Source of the DNA: Kalaharituber pfeilii
Lineage: Eukaryota; Ascomycota; Pezizomycetes; Pezizales; Pezizaceae
DNA length: 64,000 nt
Direction of reading: 5' to 3'
Assembly: GCA_015179045.1 (NCBI GenBank)
Contig: WHUZ01000068.1
Location: 62,001 to 126,000 of the forward strand
This document shows, piece by piece, positions 1 to 12,400 of the stretch. Both the position numbers and the translations under genes were made by a program. Every line of letters begins with the position of its first letter. The first letter of the stretch is position 1. Below the pieces are notes generated by a model that did not search any database, was not told the DNA's origin, and saw nothing but the letters and a program-made list of their open reading frames with translations.

Positions 1-1613
1 ATTCTTGTTAGCCGAGGTACTATATATGAGCAGTTGTATCTAACTGAGGAGGTTCCTATTGGAGCAACGACAGCAACGGATGACCTTCGCGAAGCTCTTG
101 TAAAATTATATACGACTATTCTGAACCTTTTGAGCGTTCTCATGGAACTCTTTACAAGTAATACAGGTATGTGCTATATCTCCTTCGACTTGTGCAATTG
201 CTAATTGTCATAAAACTGCCATTGATATTAGCGACACATATTGTGGACAGTGTAATACGTCCGAGTCCAGGCGCTATTATAGAGGAATTCAAGACACTGG
301 ACGGACCGGAGTCTGCTGTGAATGTTGCAGCTGGTATAGTGGAAAAATACTGTAAGTTTGCTCCAACTACACCTTTGTAACACTTGACAGCTAATTAAGT
401 ACTTCGAAACACTATGAAACACAGATCAAGAGGAGTCAAGACACTTCAATAAAGGTATAAACTTGCTTCAATAAACCTAGTATACTTACTCATTTTGAAA
501 CTTTGGCATTTCTAGAAGCGTTCCATAGTCTCAAAATGCTTCTGCAAAGCTTTGAGCCTATGATAGCCCGAATGGATGCAGCTGTTACGTACATATATAA
601 ACAAATTGAAGGTATTTTGTGCCTCTAATGGAAACCCTCTTCGTGAAGCACAAAATAATCATTCCTGGTGCGGTCTTAGAAAAGGAAAGAATCACGATCC
701 TCAAATGGTTTTCTGAGGTCCCATATCGAAGCCACCATGATCTCGCACAAGAAGGCCGTGTAAAGGGTACTGGGCAATGGTTTTTTGGAAGACAGGAATT
801 TCATAGTTGGCTGGGATCAAAGCAGTCACAAATGTTATGGTTGCATGGGATTCGTGAGTTGATACTGCTACAATCCACATCATAGAGGGGTACTGACTTC
901 CTACGTTACTTAGCTGGTGCTGGAAAGACAAAGCTAGTGTGAGTAGCGATTCGAAATCTCATCTTTTAATATGTGTGAGGCAAGCAGCTAACAAATCTTT
1001 TTTGCTTGTCCTTATAGCTCTGCTACGATTGATTATTTGCAGCCAATGGTAGACAAAGTCTCATTCTTCTATTGCAAGCGTGATGAGGATATTCGTCGCG
1101 ATCCTCATCAAATTTTACTTTCCCTGGCCAAACAGCTTGCATGTCCAGACACCGAGAAGATATGTGCAATTGCACAGGAAGCTTACAACAAAGAGCAGAA
1201 AGACCCTGCCGCTAGGAAGCATCTGCCAGTGGATGCTACCATCAGCCTTCTCATCCAATTGGTTGACTGTTATGAAGGCCCAATTATTGTCTTGGATGCT
1301 CTCGATGAATGCCCCAAAAACTCAATAGTTTCGATTCTCAATGCATTCTTCACCATCATGAAGAAATCAAGAGTTTTGTCAAAGTGCTAGTATCCAGCCG
1401 CCATAGTCTGGATATTGAAACCCGCATGCAGAATGTTCCTCATGTAACTATTGAGGCAAGAGACAATGCTGAAGATATCAAAAATTACGTGGAAGAAGAG
1501 TTGGAGACTCGAATTGAGGATAAGAGACTTCTTCAGGGAAGGGTGTCATCGAATCTTAGAGTTAAAATCAAAAAAGTGCTTCTCGGTGGTGCTAATGGAA
1601 TGTAAGAACACTA

Positions 1614-1899
1614 CCATATTAACTCACATAAGAGCAAGAAAACAAACGCGCGCTAATTCGGTCTTGGCAGGACTCAGGCGCCATTAATCACGCTAGCGCG
1701 CTGTTCGTGCAGTCTTGGCATTACTAAGCACGGCTAATCTCCAGCTTCTCTACGAATCTCCGTGGTGTTGAGGTTAGCATCGCGGTAATTCGGGGATCAT
1801 TACGTGCCAGTGCGTGATACACGCGCACTGGCGCTGAGAATTTTGCCAAGACCGAACTAGCGCGCGTTTGTTTTCTTGCTCTTATGTGAGTTAATACGG
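1614..1899. mobile_element. MITE 1, 286 bp, TA target duplication, in an intron of NLR copy A
   Basis: Terminal inverted repeats of about 56 bp begin CCATATTAACTCACATAAG on the left and match the reverse complement of the right end with two mismatches. The element is flanked by TA at 1612-1613 and 1900-1901, the target duplication of Tc1/mariner-type transposons. It has no coding capacity. The corresponding introns of copies B (16205-16315) and C (37226-37336) are about 111 bp and lack it, so it inserted in A after the copies diverged. Confidence 0.85.
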
Positions 1900-2879
1900 T
1901 ATTCTATATTCGAGAGTGCGGTACTACTTTAGTAGTTATACTTTTTCAGAGATACTTATGAATGAATATATTAGGTTTCTCTGGGTTGACTATCAACTGC
2001 AGGAGCTCTGTGCTCTCGATCTTGAGCGGGATATACATAACCGGCTGGGAAAGCTGCCCAAAGATTTGATGGAGGCATATGATGAAATCATGGCTTCCAT
2101 AGGGTGCCAACGCGAAAGTGCACCTATCCTGGTAGAGCGTGCTCTCAAGTGGATGCTTGTTTCCTACAGACCATTGAAGCCCCAAGAATTGTGTGCAGCT
2201 GTAGAAGTTGACTCAACGCACATCCTAAATCATTCCGAAGAGGATACAGACTCGGAGAGCACACAAGCACTTGGAATTGACCATTTACTTGGCTTTTGTA
2301 AGGGATTACTTATTTTAGACAACTCTCTGTGTGTTGTTCGTTTTGCACACTTGTCAGTTCAAGAATATCTAGAAACAAATTATTCAGGATGGGGTATTCT
2401 AGATGCACAGCTTCTTGTTGCCGAAGCTTGTTTATGGACGCTTCAGAACTCAGATAGATACCCACTATACGACTACTCTGGCCAATACTGGTTGAAACAC
2501 TGCCGATCTTATCAATCGTTAGTTATACCGTTAACCAACAGTGCTGCAACTAATTCACTATACCCACTGAAACTCACATTACTGGACAGTTTCTTGGGTT
2601 CTTTTAATCAACCGAGTGATGCGTATGTGAAGTGGTTGACATGGCTATATCAGTATAATAGTTGGGACTTGAATTCTGAGTTGTGGGGAATTAAGAATTC
2701 AATACGTTCAACCCCCTTACGACCCATTTTTGCTGTTGCAATAGGTAGATTAGGTCAGTTGGCTAGCTACCTTTGGGGTGCTGAGGAATTCGACATGCGC
2801 CTATGGAACAGTTTTGGTGAATCTTTGTTGTATGTAGGTGCTAAAAGTGGTGACCTATGGATAGTGAAACAAATGCTTT

Positions 2880-4620
2880 GCAGGGGAGCTGATGTCAACG
2901 CTGTGGGGGGTGAGCATCGAACTGCCCTGGGTGTAGCTGCATATGAGGGATATGAACAAATAGTCTCATTTCTGCTAGATCACGGAGCAGATGTCAATGT
3001 TGTAGGTGGCGAGTATGGAACTGCCCTAGGTGCAGCTGCATCGAAGGGATATCAACAAATAGTCTCATTTCTGCTAGATCACGGAGCAAATGCCAATGTT
3101 GTGTATGGCAAGTACGGAACTGCCCTGGGTGCAGCTGCGTGTTTGGGAAGGAAAGAAATAGTCTCACTTCTGCTAGATCATGGAGCAGATGTGAAAATTG
3201 TGGGTGGCACGTATGGAACTGCCCTGTGTGCAGCTGCATATTAGAAGAGGAAAGAAATAGTCTCACTTCTGCTAGATCGAGGAGCAGATGCCAATGTTAG
3301 GGGTGGCGAGTATGGAACTGCCCTGCGTGCAGCTGCATATGGTGGTGAGAAAGAAATAGTCGCACTTCTGCTAGATCGAGGAGCAGATGCCAATGTTGTG
3401 GGTGGCACGTATGGAACTGCCTTGAGTGCAGCTGCAATTACCAAGAACAAAGAAATGGTCTCACTTCTGCTAGATCGAGGAGCAGATGCCAATGTTGTGG
3501 GTGGCAAGTATGGAACTGCCCTGGGTGCAGCTGCATATGGTGGTGAGAAAGAAATAGTCGCACTTCTGCTAGATCGAGGAGCAGATGCCAATGTTGTGGG
3601 GGGCAAGTATGGAACTGCCCTGGGTGCAGCTGCATATCGGGGGATAAAAGAAATAGTCTCACTACTGCTAGATCGAGGAGCAGATGCCAATGTTGTGGGT
3701 GGCGGGTATGGAACTGCCCTGGGTGCAGCTGCATATCTGGGGAGGAAAGACATAGTCTCACTTCTGCTGGATCACGGAGCAGATGCCAATGTTGTGGGTG
3801 GCGGGTATGGAACTGCCCTGGGTGCAGCTGCATATCTGGGGAGGAAAGACATAGTCTCACTTCTGCTGGATCACGGAGCAGACGCCAACATTGTGGGTGG
3901 CAAGTATGGAACTGCCCTGGGTGCAGCTGCATATGGAGGTAAGAAAGAAATAGTCTCACTCCTGCTAGATCGTGGAGCAGATGTGAACATTGTGGGTGGC
4001 GCGTATGGAACTGCCCTGGTGGCAGCTGCATATTCACAGAGCAAAGAAATAGTCGCACTTCTGCTAGATCGAGGAGCAGATGCCAACCTCATGGGTAGCG
4101 AGTATGGAACTGCCCTTGGTGCAGCTGCCTATCAGGGGAGCGAAGAAATAGTCTCTCTTCTGCTGGATCGAGGAGCAGACACCAACATTGTGGGTGGCGA
4201 GTATGGAACTGCCCTGGGTGCAGCTGCGTATTCCGGAAGGAAAGAAATAGTCTCACTTCGGCTAGATCGAGGAGCGGATGCCAACCTCGTGGGCGGCGAG
4301 TATGGAACTGCCCTTGGTGCAGCTCCATATGGGTGTGGCGAAAATACATTCAACGGATGGGCTACCAACGCACCACCGAAAGAAATAGTCGCACTTCTGC
4401 TAGATCGAGGAGCAGATGTCAACGTTGTGGGCGGCAAGTATGGAACCGCCCTGGGTGTAGCTGCATATGTTGGTCGGAAGGATATAGTCTTACTCCTGCT
4501 GGATCGAGGAGCCAATGCATTTCCTACCCTCCCTGACGGCCACCCCTCGCCACTAGATTTGGCAACCAAGAGAGGGCACAAAGATATAGTGGACCTGCTG
4601 CAGTCAAAGAAAGTCAATTT
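2880..4620 (+). repeat. 99-bp ankyrin-coding tandem array of copy A (about 18 units)
   Basis: The 99-bp units encode 33 residues of the form GADANVVGG-xYGTALGAAAY-xxx-KEIVSLLLDR. Most units differ at only a few codons, mainly the three residues after AAAY (GGE, RGI, LGR, GGK, SQS, QGS, SGR, VGR). One unit (4315-4400) has a longer insert before KEIVALLLDR. Two adjacent units (3700-3885) are almost identical, which points to recent unequal exchange. Confidence 0.9.
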
Positions 4621-4895
4621 TGCCACAAATGAAGGCACTGGGTTTGTTGATACATTGGAATAATTTCTGCAGGTTTCAGTTGCATGTATTGTGAAGGATC
4701 CGTTCTGTACAAGCTAGTGAGTCTAGGTAGTGATTCGTGTTTTGAAATTGATATGCGTTTCTGTATTCAGCCTGACCATGACTTTCGCTGTGAACCGTGT
4801 ACAGGTTAGGGCGCTGATAATGGTGCTAGTCTGGCGTATACGGTTGGTTGGTGCCTGGGACCATGACACACTAAAGCTCGGGTTAACATCGATCT

Positions 4896-4991
4896 CCTTT
4901 CATTTATTTCATTTATCTCATATGTACCTATTTCCTCGCCGTAGCCCACGGTGCGGCATGCGAGTAATGATAATAAAAAGAAACAAAACAA
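4896..4991 (+). mobile_element. 5'-truncated LINE tail, family 1
   Basis: The segment ends in the family 1 tail (GTAGCCCACGGTGCGGCATG, then CGAGTAATGATAATAAAAAG). It is bounded by the direct repeat ACATCGATCT (4886-4895) and ACATCGAGCT (4992-5001), one mismatch apart. This fits a short 5'-truncated non-LTR retrotransposon insertion into the 3' flank of copy A. Confidence 0.7.
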
Positions 4992-5001
4992 ACATCGAGC
5001 T

Positions 5002-7090
5002 AAGACTGAGAGGAGGGACAGAAGCCGCCGAGTGGTAGATTTAAGGCAACGGAGAGGCTGAGCAGCAGGTTACTGAGGGGACTGACTTACATGCCGACAG
5101 GAAAGAAACCGTGGAGGAGCTGTTAAAGAAGATTGCGAAGGCAGAGGAGGACGGATACTGGCTGTGTGGAATGGCGGAAGAAATAGCGGCACTCTGGGTA
5201 GCTGCAGAAGCACTGCGGTATGGTGGACCGCTCGAAGACTGGAGGGGGGCTAAAGAGGTGGCTACCGCAGGAACGCGAGACGGGTGGGAATAATGATCCG
5301 GAGTTTGTGAAGCCGGTATATCCGGTGACAGAGGTCCTTCCGCATCCAAAGTTATATTATAGGCAGCGTAGCTACAGTATCACTGCCAATCACAGTACTT
5401 ATGCGGTTGCTACCAGGCAGCCGATTAAAGCCATCCATAGTACTTACACTTAGCCGGAGGGTTTGGCACTACCTCCGTGACTGCAACGGTATACCTCCCT
5501 TTACCTCTATTGCCGCCGGCCTGTATCACCGCTGTGCTGTCCTGCTTGTTCTTGGCTGAAGGTATGAAAATCAGGATCTTGAACTTGAGACCTAACACGC
5601 GTATGCTTTTATTCCACGGCAGTTATGACTACATACCTAGAATATCCAAGTCAAAACATGTTCTAGCTGCCGTTTGTATTCTGTGCGCTTGCGTTGGATC
5701 ATGTGCTACTAAGTGTTGTGGATGTGTAAGACTGTCTCCATGGAGGTATATATTTTGAGATAGGAGGAGCCTGGTGATTGAATATATACAATGAAACATG
5801 CAAATAAGCTTGTGCCAGTGTCATTATATCTTTATCATTTTGTTCTGTATTATTAGCATGCAAAGCGCTGAAGATATTGCGGAGTATGGCTTCGCTTGCA
5901 AGGCATGCCGAGAGGTGGTCGTATCTTATCGTTTCCCGATACCATGTATAGTAAAACTTTGGTTTAGCAAGGATTTGTTCTGGTCCCCTCAGCAATTCAG
6001 TCTCCCCCACTCCGGAATTGTATGTAGTTCCTGAGAGGCCCCGGCCACTCGGGAATTCAGTTGGCCCCCTCGTGAATCAGCATTTTCACAGCTCAGGAAT
6101 TAAATACATGCCAGGCTCCACGTTCTTTGACAATCAACCTTGTACACGTTTTCGGCGTATGAATAATGATATAAACAGAAAAAAGGAAAATAAATTCTTC
6201 AGCCTCAGTCCTTGCCTATTAAAAAGAAAACTTTAGTAATGCCCTCATGGGGAGCACGTTCCGAAAGATCTAGGTCCATGGCGACTACATCTACTAGTGT
6301 CATATATACCCATACCCACCATAACAACAAGTCGAAAGCCGACAGGACCGGAACAGATTCATTAAATTGGGGCTTGGGACCCGGGTAGCTCGTTTATTTT
6401 TTCGTATATGTAAATTTCGAGTGCTTCTACGTTGCCTCTTTGAGTCGCCCTCGAATTTCGCTAGTATTTCTAGTATCAAAATAGAATTAGTGATGGGGTA
6501 TTCAAAGTACTTTTACAACGGTCGACTTGGAAAGTTGAATAGTTTAATCGGTCGGAAATTTAGAGAAGGATATTGATGCTTAAATGCCTTTAATCGGTGT
6601 TTAAATGGCCATTTCAGCGGGTTTATAAATTTGCCAGCTTAGTTGCACTCCGCATATCTATGCAAGTCATCCTTCATGCGCAAGATGCCTCCTGTGAGCC
6701 AGAGGCAACATATCTTCAGGGGGTATTTAAACACTTTGCATTGTGCCATAATCCGGAGGTGTCATATGAAGCTGACCGAGCAGCTGTGATCTGAATTAAG
6801 AGGTGCATGCAAAAGTGATTCAGAGTGGTGGCACGAGTTATAGAGAGGAACAGCAAAGAAAGCTTCAATGTCCGTTACAGTCGTGACCAGGACGGACTGA
6901 AGAGACGTTTATCTTGTTTCGGAACGAGATCTCCTGGTATTATAATCCTCCGCCAGATTTGTCATGGTAAGCAACTTTCTCGGATGTGTTACCTCATACA
7001 GATGCCTGAGCAACTATTTAAAATCCTTACTTTGACAAATCTTAGATGGTGCCTTAATTGGCCACTTTTAAACGGTTGCAACTAAGTTAT
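5002..7090. other. Intergenic region between copy A and the segmental duplication; no recognised gene
   Basis: No family is recognised here. A 60-codon plus-strand frame at 5111-5293 (starts MEELLKKIAKAEEDGYW) and a 103-codon minus-strand frame at 5699-6010 have protein-like composition, but I see no homologue, intron context or promoter to support either. The rest is AT-rich sequence with short random frames. Confidence 0.4.
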
Positions 7091-7599
7091 AGGGAATTCA
7101 AAGTATTTGACCGCTTCGACCGTTGAACCCCGCGGATTAAATACCCAAGGGTAGAAGTAACTTTAAATGCTCCTAATAAATTGAAAAACGAGGTCAAGAA
7201 AATACGTCGGCGCACGTGTAATGGTACCTCATTTACCGAGCCTCTCTCGCAACATGCACGAGGGGCAATAGAAAAAACGTGCTAAGTAAAATAGACGGAG
7301 CAAGAAACATTTTACTAGATGTACCAGTCATTTTTACGTATCACCTTGCCTAGCCCAGCTCCTCCGCTTATGACCTGCGCTGTTCTGTAGAGCATAGACA
7401 AAATCAACCTAAGCATGCATCAGGTGCCTAACCACTACCTTTATGATATCCCTGTACCTTCCCGCCCCCGAAACTAAGATACCCCGCAACGCCAAGATTC
7501 CCAGCCGATCGCGTCCACGTTTAAGCTTAAGTCCACCTCATACAACACTCCCATCTACATCAATCACTCCAACCTCCTCAACGGTCGCCAAATCTCCCC

Positions 7600-10490
7600 C
7601 ATCTCTTTTTTAATCTGCCCTCCTCCAATTGTACCTGAAGATTCTCTTCTTTCCTTCCTGCACTAGCATTCTGCATTTTAACCCGACCTCTGTCCTTGTC
7701 ATTGCCATGCCCTCTCCAACTTCCCCGCCTGCGTCGCGTTGCTGTATTTGCTTGCAGCAATGTGGAGAAACGGAGGATCGAAAATGGCTGCAGCGGAACA
7801 TATCCCTTTAATTTCTGGGACGTTTGTCCCGGGTTTTCGTGAGGCAGTGCTTTGGATGTGCGTTTGAGTACATGGAAGAGCTAACGTCGGTAACGGGAGA
7901 GGCGGAACCGGACGCCTCACTCCTTGTTCGTACCCTAGTGTCGCCAGTATCTTCGGGACTCAATGCGCCCGTCATGACAGGGACAATCGCCTCCTTCTTT
8001 CCTTGTCACCGCTTTCCTCCACATCCATCCACACCTCGTCGGAAGTCTGTTTGTACACGAGGATTTTGGCGTTTCGGTTGCGCAGATGGCTTTGGTATGT
8101 GCAGCGGGGGTGGACAAGCCCTCCCAAAAGCAGAAATTCGGGTTCGCGATAAATTGGTTGTGATGGTGGGGTAGTTGGGGCTTTGGGGATTTCAGAATGA
8201 GCTGGTGGAACCATTGCGGGCGTACCCCAGAATCCTCACTCACCCTTTCTCGCATTCATCTTGTTTGCGCGATTTTGTCATTCGCTCTTTCTTCCTCTTT
8301 CCCGATTCATACCCTCTGTCATCAGTCTGCGGTTCTACCATTGCCTCAGCACTAAAATACGCTTAACTCCACTCCTTGCGCACCATTTTTGCCATCCCTG
8401 GCCCTTTATCATCCTTACTCCCACTGCTTCCACCATCGCAGTCTTTGGCATCGGAGGCGGCGTTTTCGGTATCTCTAATGGGTTGCACATTCTCTTCCCT
8501 TCCTAACCGGAGGTAAGATCATCTTGAGCCTCCAACTTCTCCACTGTCCCCCAGGAGCGAAGTATACCCATTCATATGCCCCATCTCAGACACTGACGAT
8601 GTAGATTTTGTAGTATTGAGCGTTTTGCGTTGCCGCCGATTCACCATCATGCCGACTAGTGCTCGAAGACCACCTGCGCACCCGCTGAGTGCAATGTTAT
8701 GAAGCCTCCTGCCTCAGGTGTGGTGGTAGCTGTGGTGGTAGTTTTCTCCACTTTCTGATCATGGAGGAACTCGGTTCCTGTGTGGGGTCTGGGAAGCTTC
8801 CACTGCTATATCCATATGCAATAGTTGCGGTGGCACATACATCTATTTCGGGTTCGGAATACTCTAGCTTGCGCTTTCGATCCGTTTTGTGGCCTCTTCT
8901 CAATATCTTGCTTTTCTCTTCTTCCTAGTCTTCCTTTTCCCTTGCCCTTACACGCACATCTGGCTTTTGGTTTTGATTTCCGCTTCAGCTTTTCCATCCT
9001 CTTCCCCTTTCGTCCTTCCTCACCCGCTGCTACTCCTCCTGCTGTGTTTCGGGGAGGAAGGATGTCAACACTTCTTTCTCATCCTGTTTCTCTTTCCCTG
9101 ATTATGATGCTGCCTATGTGTATTCGTTCTATGTTTACTGCAGGAACTGTGGACATCTCTGTCGGGTTTTGCACCACTGTCGGTCTTCGAACAGGAAGGA
9201 GGTGGTAGAGTTCATGGGGACGGGGAAGTGGTGGAGAAAGTAGATATGGATAGGATGGCAGATGGAGTGATGATTGTGATGATGGTTATGATGGCGACAA
9301 TTGGCCTCATGCTGATGCTGACACTGACAACGCCGAGAACAGTATGGAACGCAAATCCTGCTTTCTCTGCACTCAACACGCCGTACACTCGAATAAACCG
9401 TTTCTTTGTCCAGCGACCTTTCTCCAGTCGGCATCCCACACGCAATATACATTGACGAATAGTCAAACTTGACATTTCCGACTTGAAAGTGACGGGCTGA
9501 ATATTAGACCAAACTCTGCAGTTGGGATATTGATAGACATGGAGTGGTGGACGATATGCTGGACGATATATACTCCCTGATTCTGTGTATCAGAGGGTAG
9601 ATTATCTATATTGCGGAAGAGTCACCTATTCTGTCCGGAGCTTGGTGCTGGGGAGAGGAGTTCAACCGCGGCTTCCGCTTCAAAGGCTGATTGCAGATCC
9701 ACGGATGACGATGAACCTTTTCCGACACTGCTGCTCTCTCCAACCTCAATTGCACCTTGTTCCGCCAACGACGTTGCCTGGGTCCTCCGGTTCTTTCATT
9801 CATTGGAATCTAAACTGTGTTAATAGGCTTCTCTCCTCTTGTTCTTTTCCTCCTGACTCTCCCCTCTTACATGAAACGTGAGAACTACCGGTGGAGACAA
9901 TGCCCGCAAGTCGATTTACCCGGCATCGCCTGTGACCGCTTGTTTTTGCCTCAGCTATATCTCCTCAATGTCCTCCTGTACCATCTCTTTCCCCTCCTTT
10001 ACAACTTCCGTGAATGTGACCTTTGTCTCGCGAAGTTTCTCAAATATACCCATTTTCTTGCCCACCTTCCCTTTCACAGGGCGCCAAACATCTACACCCG
10101 AGTTTATTGGTCGGAGGAGCGTCTCAAGTGCGAGTTTATGTCAGAAATCCTAATCTGAACTGGAGTCTGACGATAACTTGTTGAACTTGACTTCGGTTTG
10201 AACCTTTTGATGAGGGTCAGAGTGAGGATGAGGTTGAGAATTGATGGTGAAGAGGACGAAGATGATGAAGAAGATAACATTATGGAAGAACCCCGGAAGC
10301 CATTGTCCCAACATTTCAACCTAACTCGTCCGATGTCAACTTCCATTCCGATTCCGATGGCTCCCCTATCCGAGCGGAAGCATTTGCGCTTGGGATGTGA
10401 ATCGATGAAAAACTTTACCGCTTTCCTAAAGTCTGCCTTTATTGGAACCTTGTCATTATGTTCAACGACTTCCACTAATCCCAATATGTT
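7600..10490 (-). pseudogene. Decayed minus-strand coding tract, duplication copy 1
   Basis: Several minus-strand stretches read like protein but sit in different frames separated by stops. The best is 9955-10140 (61 open codons including VGKKMGIFEKLRETKVTFTE and a Lys/Glu-rich end). Others are 8697-8903 (contains SSGSFPDPTQEPSSSMIRKW), a Lys/Arg-rich stretch at 8806-8997, and 7972-8214 (contains PIYREPEFLLLGGL). The corresponding frames exist in copy 2 with the same breaks, so decay preceded the duplication. I do not recognise the family. The charged, Ser-rich composition would suit a nuclear protein, but that is only a guess. Random open frames remain an alternative. Confidence 0.3.
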
Positions 10491-11659
10491 CTGTGATGCA
10501 ATTCTAGGATTTTGATTTTGTCATTGTGTGGATGCTTTCTGGAGGTGGCCGTGCTCTTGTTGGTGCTATCTCTATCTAGTACTTCGACCGCTACGGGCAG
10601 GGGGAGTGGGGACTTATGTTAGCAATTGAATTGAACTTCAAAGATCATCGTCATGACTACTCGCTACCGACCGTTACACGATAGCCGACACATCACAAAG
10701 GGGGGCTGGTGATATCGCGTCTCTCATCCTTTGCAAAGGGAACAAAAAGTCGAAAAGAGACATTGATAGTATGTTATGCCAGTCAAACCGAGAAATTAAA
10801 TATAATCGCTAACAGGATACGAAGCAAGGGACTCCAACAGAACTCAACTGGAGCCCTTCCCCCCTTATGACCTCCACCCTACTGCCGTCATCTCTCTTCA
10901 GGTTCTCAAATCCCAGGGCGCTGCTACGCAGCCATGACCTTTTACGCACTCGAGTTTCCTGGCAGACGAACGGTCCGTTCAGAGTAAAACAACGACGTTA
11001 TATGCAAATTCCATCTTCTAGCTCTCGAATCTGAGTCCTGACCAGACGAAAACCTGCATCCCCCGTCTCCATTCCTGCTGCTGCATACACATCCGGATAC
11101 GGTGCCACTTGTGTACGTGATGTGTGGCGATGGAGGTGGAGATTCCGTGTATCCTGGGACCTGGCAGTAGGACGAAAAGATGCTCATGGTAGAAGGGTCC
11201 TGGCGGGCAATAATGGGTGGTGGTGGATGCGTGACATGCAATGAAGTTTTATGGAGGTGGAGGAGGGCTGGGTTCTGCAGGGGTACTGTTGGTGATGCTG
11301 CGGGAGGCGGGGCGGGGACGGGTGCCAATTTCTCTCGCTCCTTCTTTTGAAAGACTGTTTTGACCGATGCACCAGTGGACGCAATTGGGCGATGGGTCGA
11401 CCTATCTACCCAATGTTGATGGATCGTTCAACATATCCACTAATGCGTTGGTAGTTTGAACGATGCAGCAATGTGATCTGCTTGAACCTTTCCCAACTGC
11501 ACTATGGCGCGATACAGTGGTGTGATGGAATACTGAATCAACTGGCTAATTATCACAGAATGAACAGAAACAATCAACTGCCAACAATCTGATGGAATGC
11601 GCGAGAACACTCAGCTCTTGCCAGCTAAATGAGTACCCATCACCCCCCCACCAATACCA

Positions 11660-11905
11660 AAAGAAAAAATAGACAGCAAAAAGTTAAAAACGAGTTACCC
11701 CGGTTCCAACTCCCTGTTGATCATCGCTATAATTCTAGAATTCTAACTCTCAAGAGATCATTGTTGGAACCGGAGCATTACAGTCCATCTCATAGATGAG
11801 ATGCCGGACAACCCTCTTCCCCAGCTCGGCTCAAGAATCGAACCGGGGCCCTCAATTCTACACCTCTCCATGGCGCTTGTTGTTACCTCCATCGCTGGAG
11901 ACAAC
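11660..11905 (-). repeat. Possible tRNA-derived SINE-like repeat, copy 1
   Basis: Read on the minus strand, a B-box-like GGTTCGATTCT lies about 40 nt after an A-box-like GCGCCATGGAGAGG. A body with an 11-bp inverted repeat (CCGGTTCCAAC / GTTGGAACCGG) follows, then a T-rich end. The repeat also occurs at 32360-32590 and, more diverged, at 20170-20350. The A box is a poor match, so the SINE reading is tentative. Confidence 0.3.
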
Positions 11906-11999
11906 AGCATTCCACTTCGACCAAGGCGCAGGTCAGTTCGAAACGGCTCAAAAAAAAGAAAAACATAACCCCGTTATCGCCCACTCCAGCCGTCGCATC

Positions 12000-12400
12000 G
12001 CACCGTGAGTTCGCACCGCCACCCCACCCCACTACCCCACCGCCCTCCCCCTACAACCCCTCCGGCGTGCTACGTCCCCCTTTAGCAGCCCCTCCAGCAG
12101 CCGCAACAGCACTTCGTACTACCCTCTCGCACCACCCCTTCAGTCGCACATTCAGCCACCATGTTGAACCGCACTTTCAACAGCACGTGCTTACATCCCC
12201 GTGTCCCGCCGCCTCTCAACTGCGCCTCCCGCTGCAACAGCCGCTTGAGCAGCCGCTCGAGTATCGCCCTCAGCAGCTGCTCCAGCAGCGACTCCGAAGG
12301 TTCTGCCAGCAACATCTCCACCCCTGGTCCAACCACCCCATCCCACCACCCTTTCAGCAGCCATTCCGGTGGCCCCTTTAACAGTTTCTCGGATTACACA
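12000..12400. repeat. CAG/CCT-rich low-complexity tract
   Basis: Pro/Ser/Gln-coding low-complexity sequence rich in cagcag and ccacc, repeated at about 32700-33070. The open frames on both strands here follow from the simple composition, and I do not treat them as genes. Confidence 0.5.

Larger units (their letters stand above)
1..4663 (+). pseudogene. NACHT-ankyrin NLR-like gene, copy A (5' truncated by window, two lesions)
   Basis: This is the 3' eight exons of a STAND/NLR-like gene; exon 1 lies outside the window. Exons inferred by alignment to copies B and C with GT-AG sites are 1-166, 232-351, 425-454, 516-611, 680-853, 914-938, 1018-1601 and 1975-4663. The P-loop (GAGKTKL) is on the 25-nt exon 914-938, and the Walker B motif VLDALDEC lies near 1290-1315. 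The last exon holds a winged-helix-like region followed by about 18 ankyrin units. There are two lesions. The NACHT exon is 584 nt against 585 in B and C, with one base missing near 1368, so the frame breaks after ...MKKS. An in-frame TAG at 3242-3244 stands where C has TGG. The frame is otherwise open to 4663. The intron before the last exon is enlarged by a MITE. A pseudogene is the likeliest reading; expression of separate pieces cannot be excluded. Confidence 0.85.

Noticed and set aside
4984..5038. LRLRGG, the ubiquitin C-terminal motif, in a short plus-strand frame
   Set aside because: No ubiquitin fold precedes it. The upstream codons are a LINE tail, so six residues are a chance match.
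8825..9208. 127-codon plus-strand frame conserved in both duplication copies (also 29411-29776)
   Set aside because: Phe/Leu/Ser-rich translation that is the complement of a Lys/Arg-rich minus-strand tract. Conservation is explained by the duplication itself.
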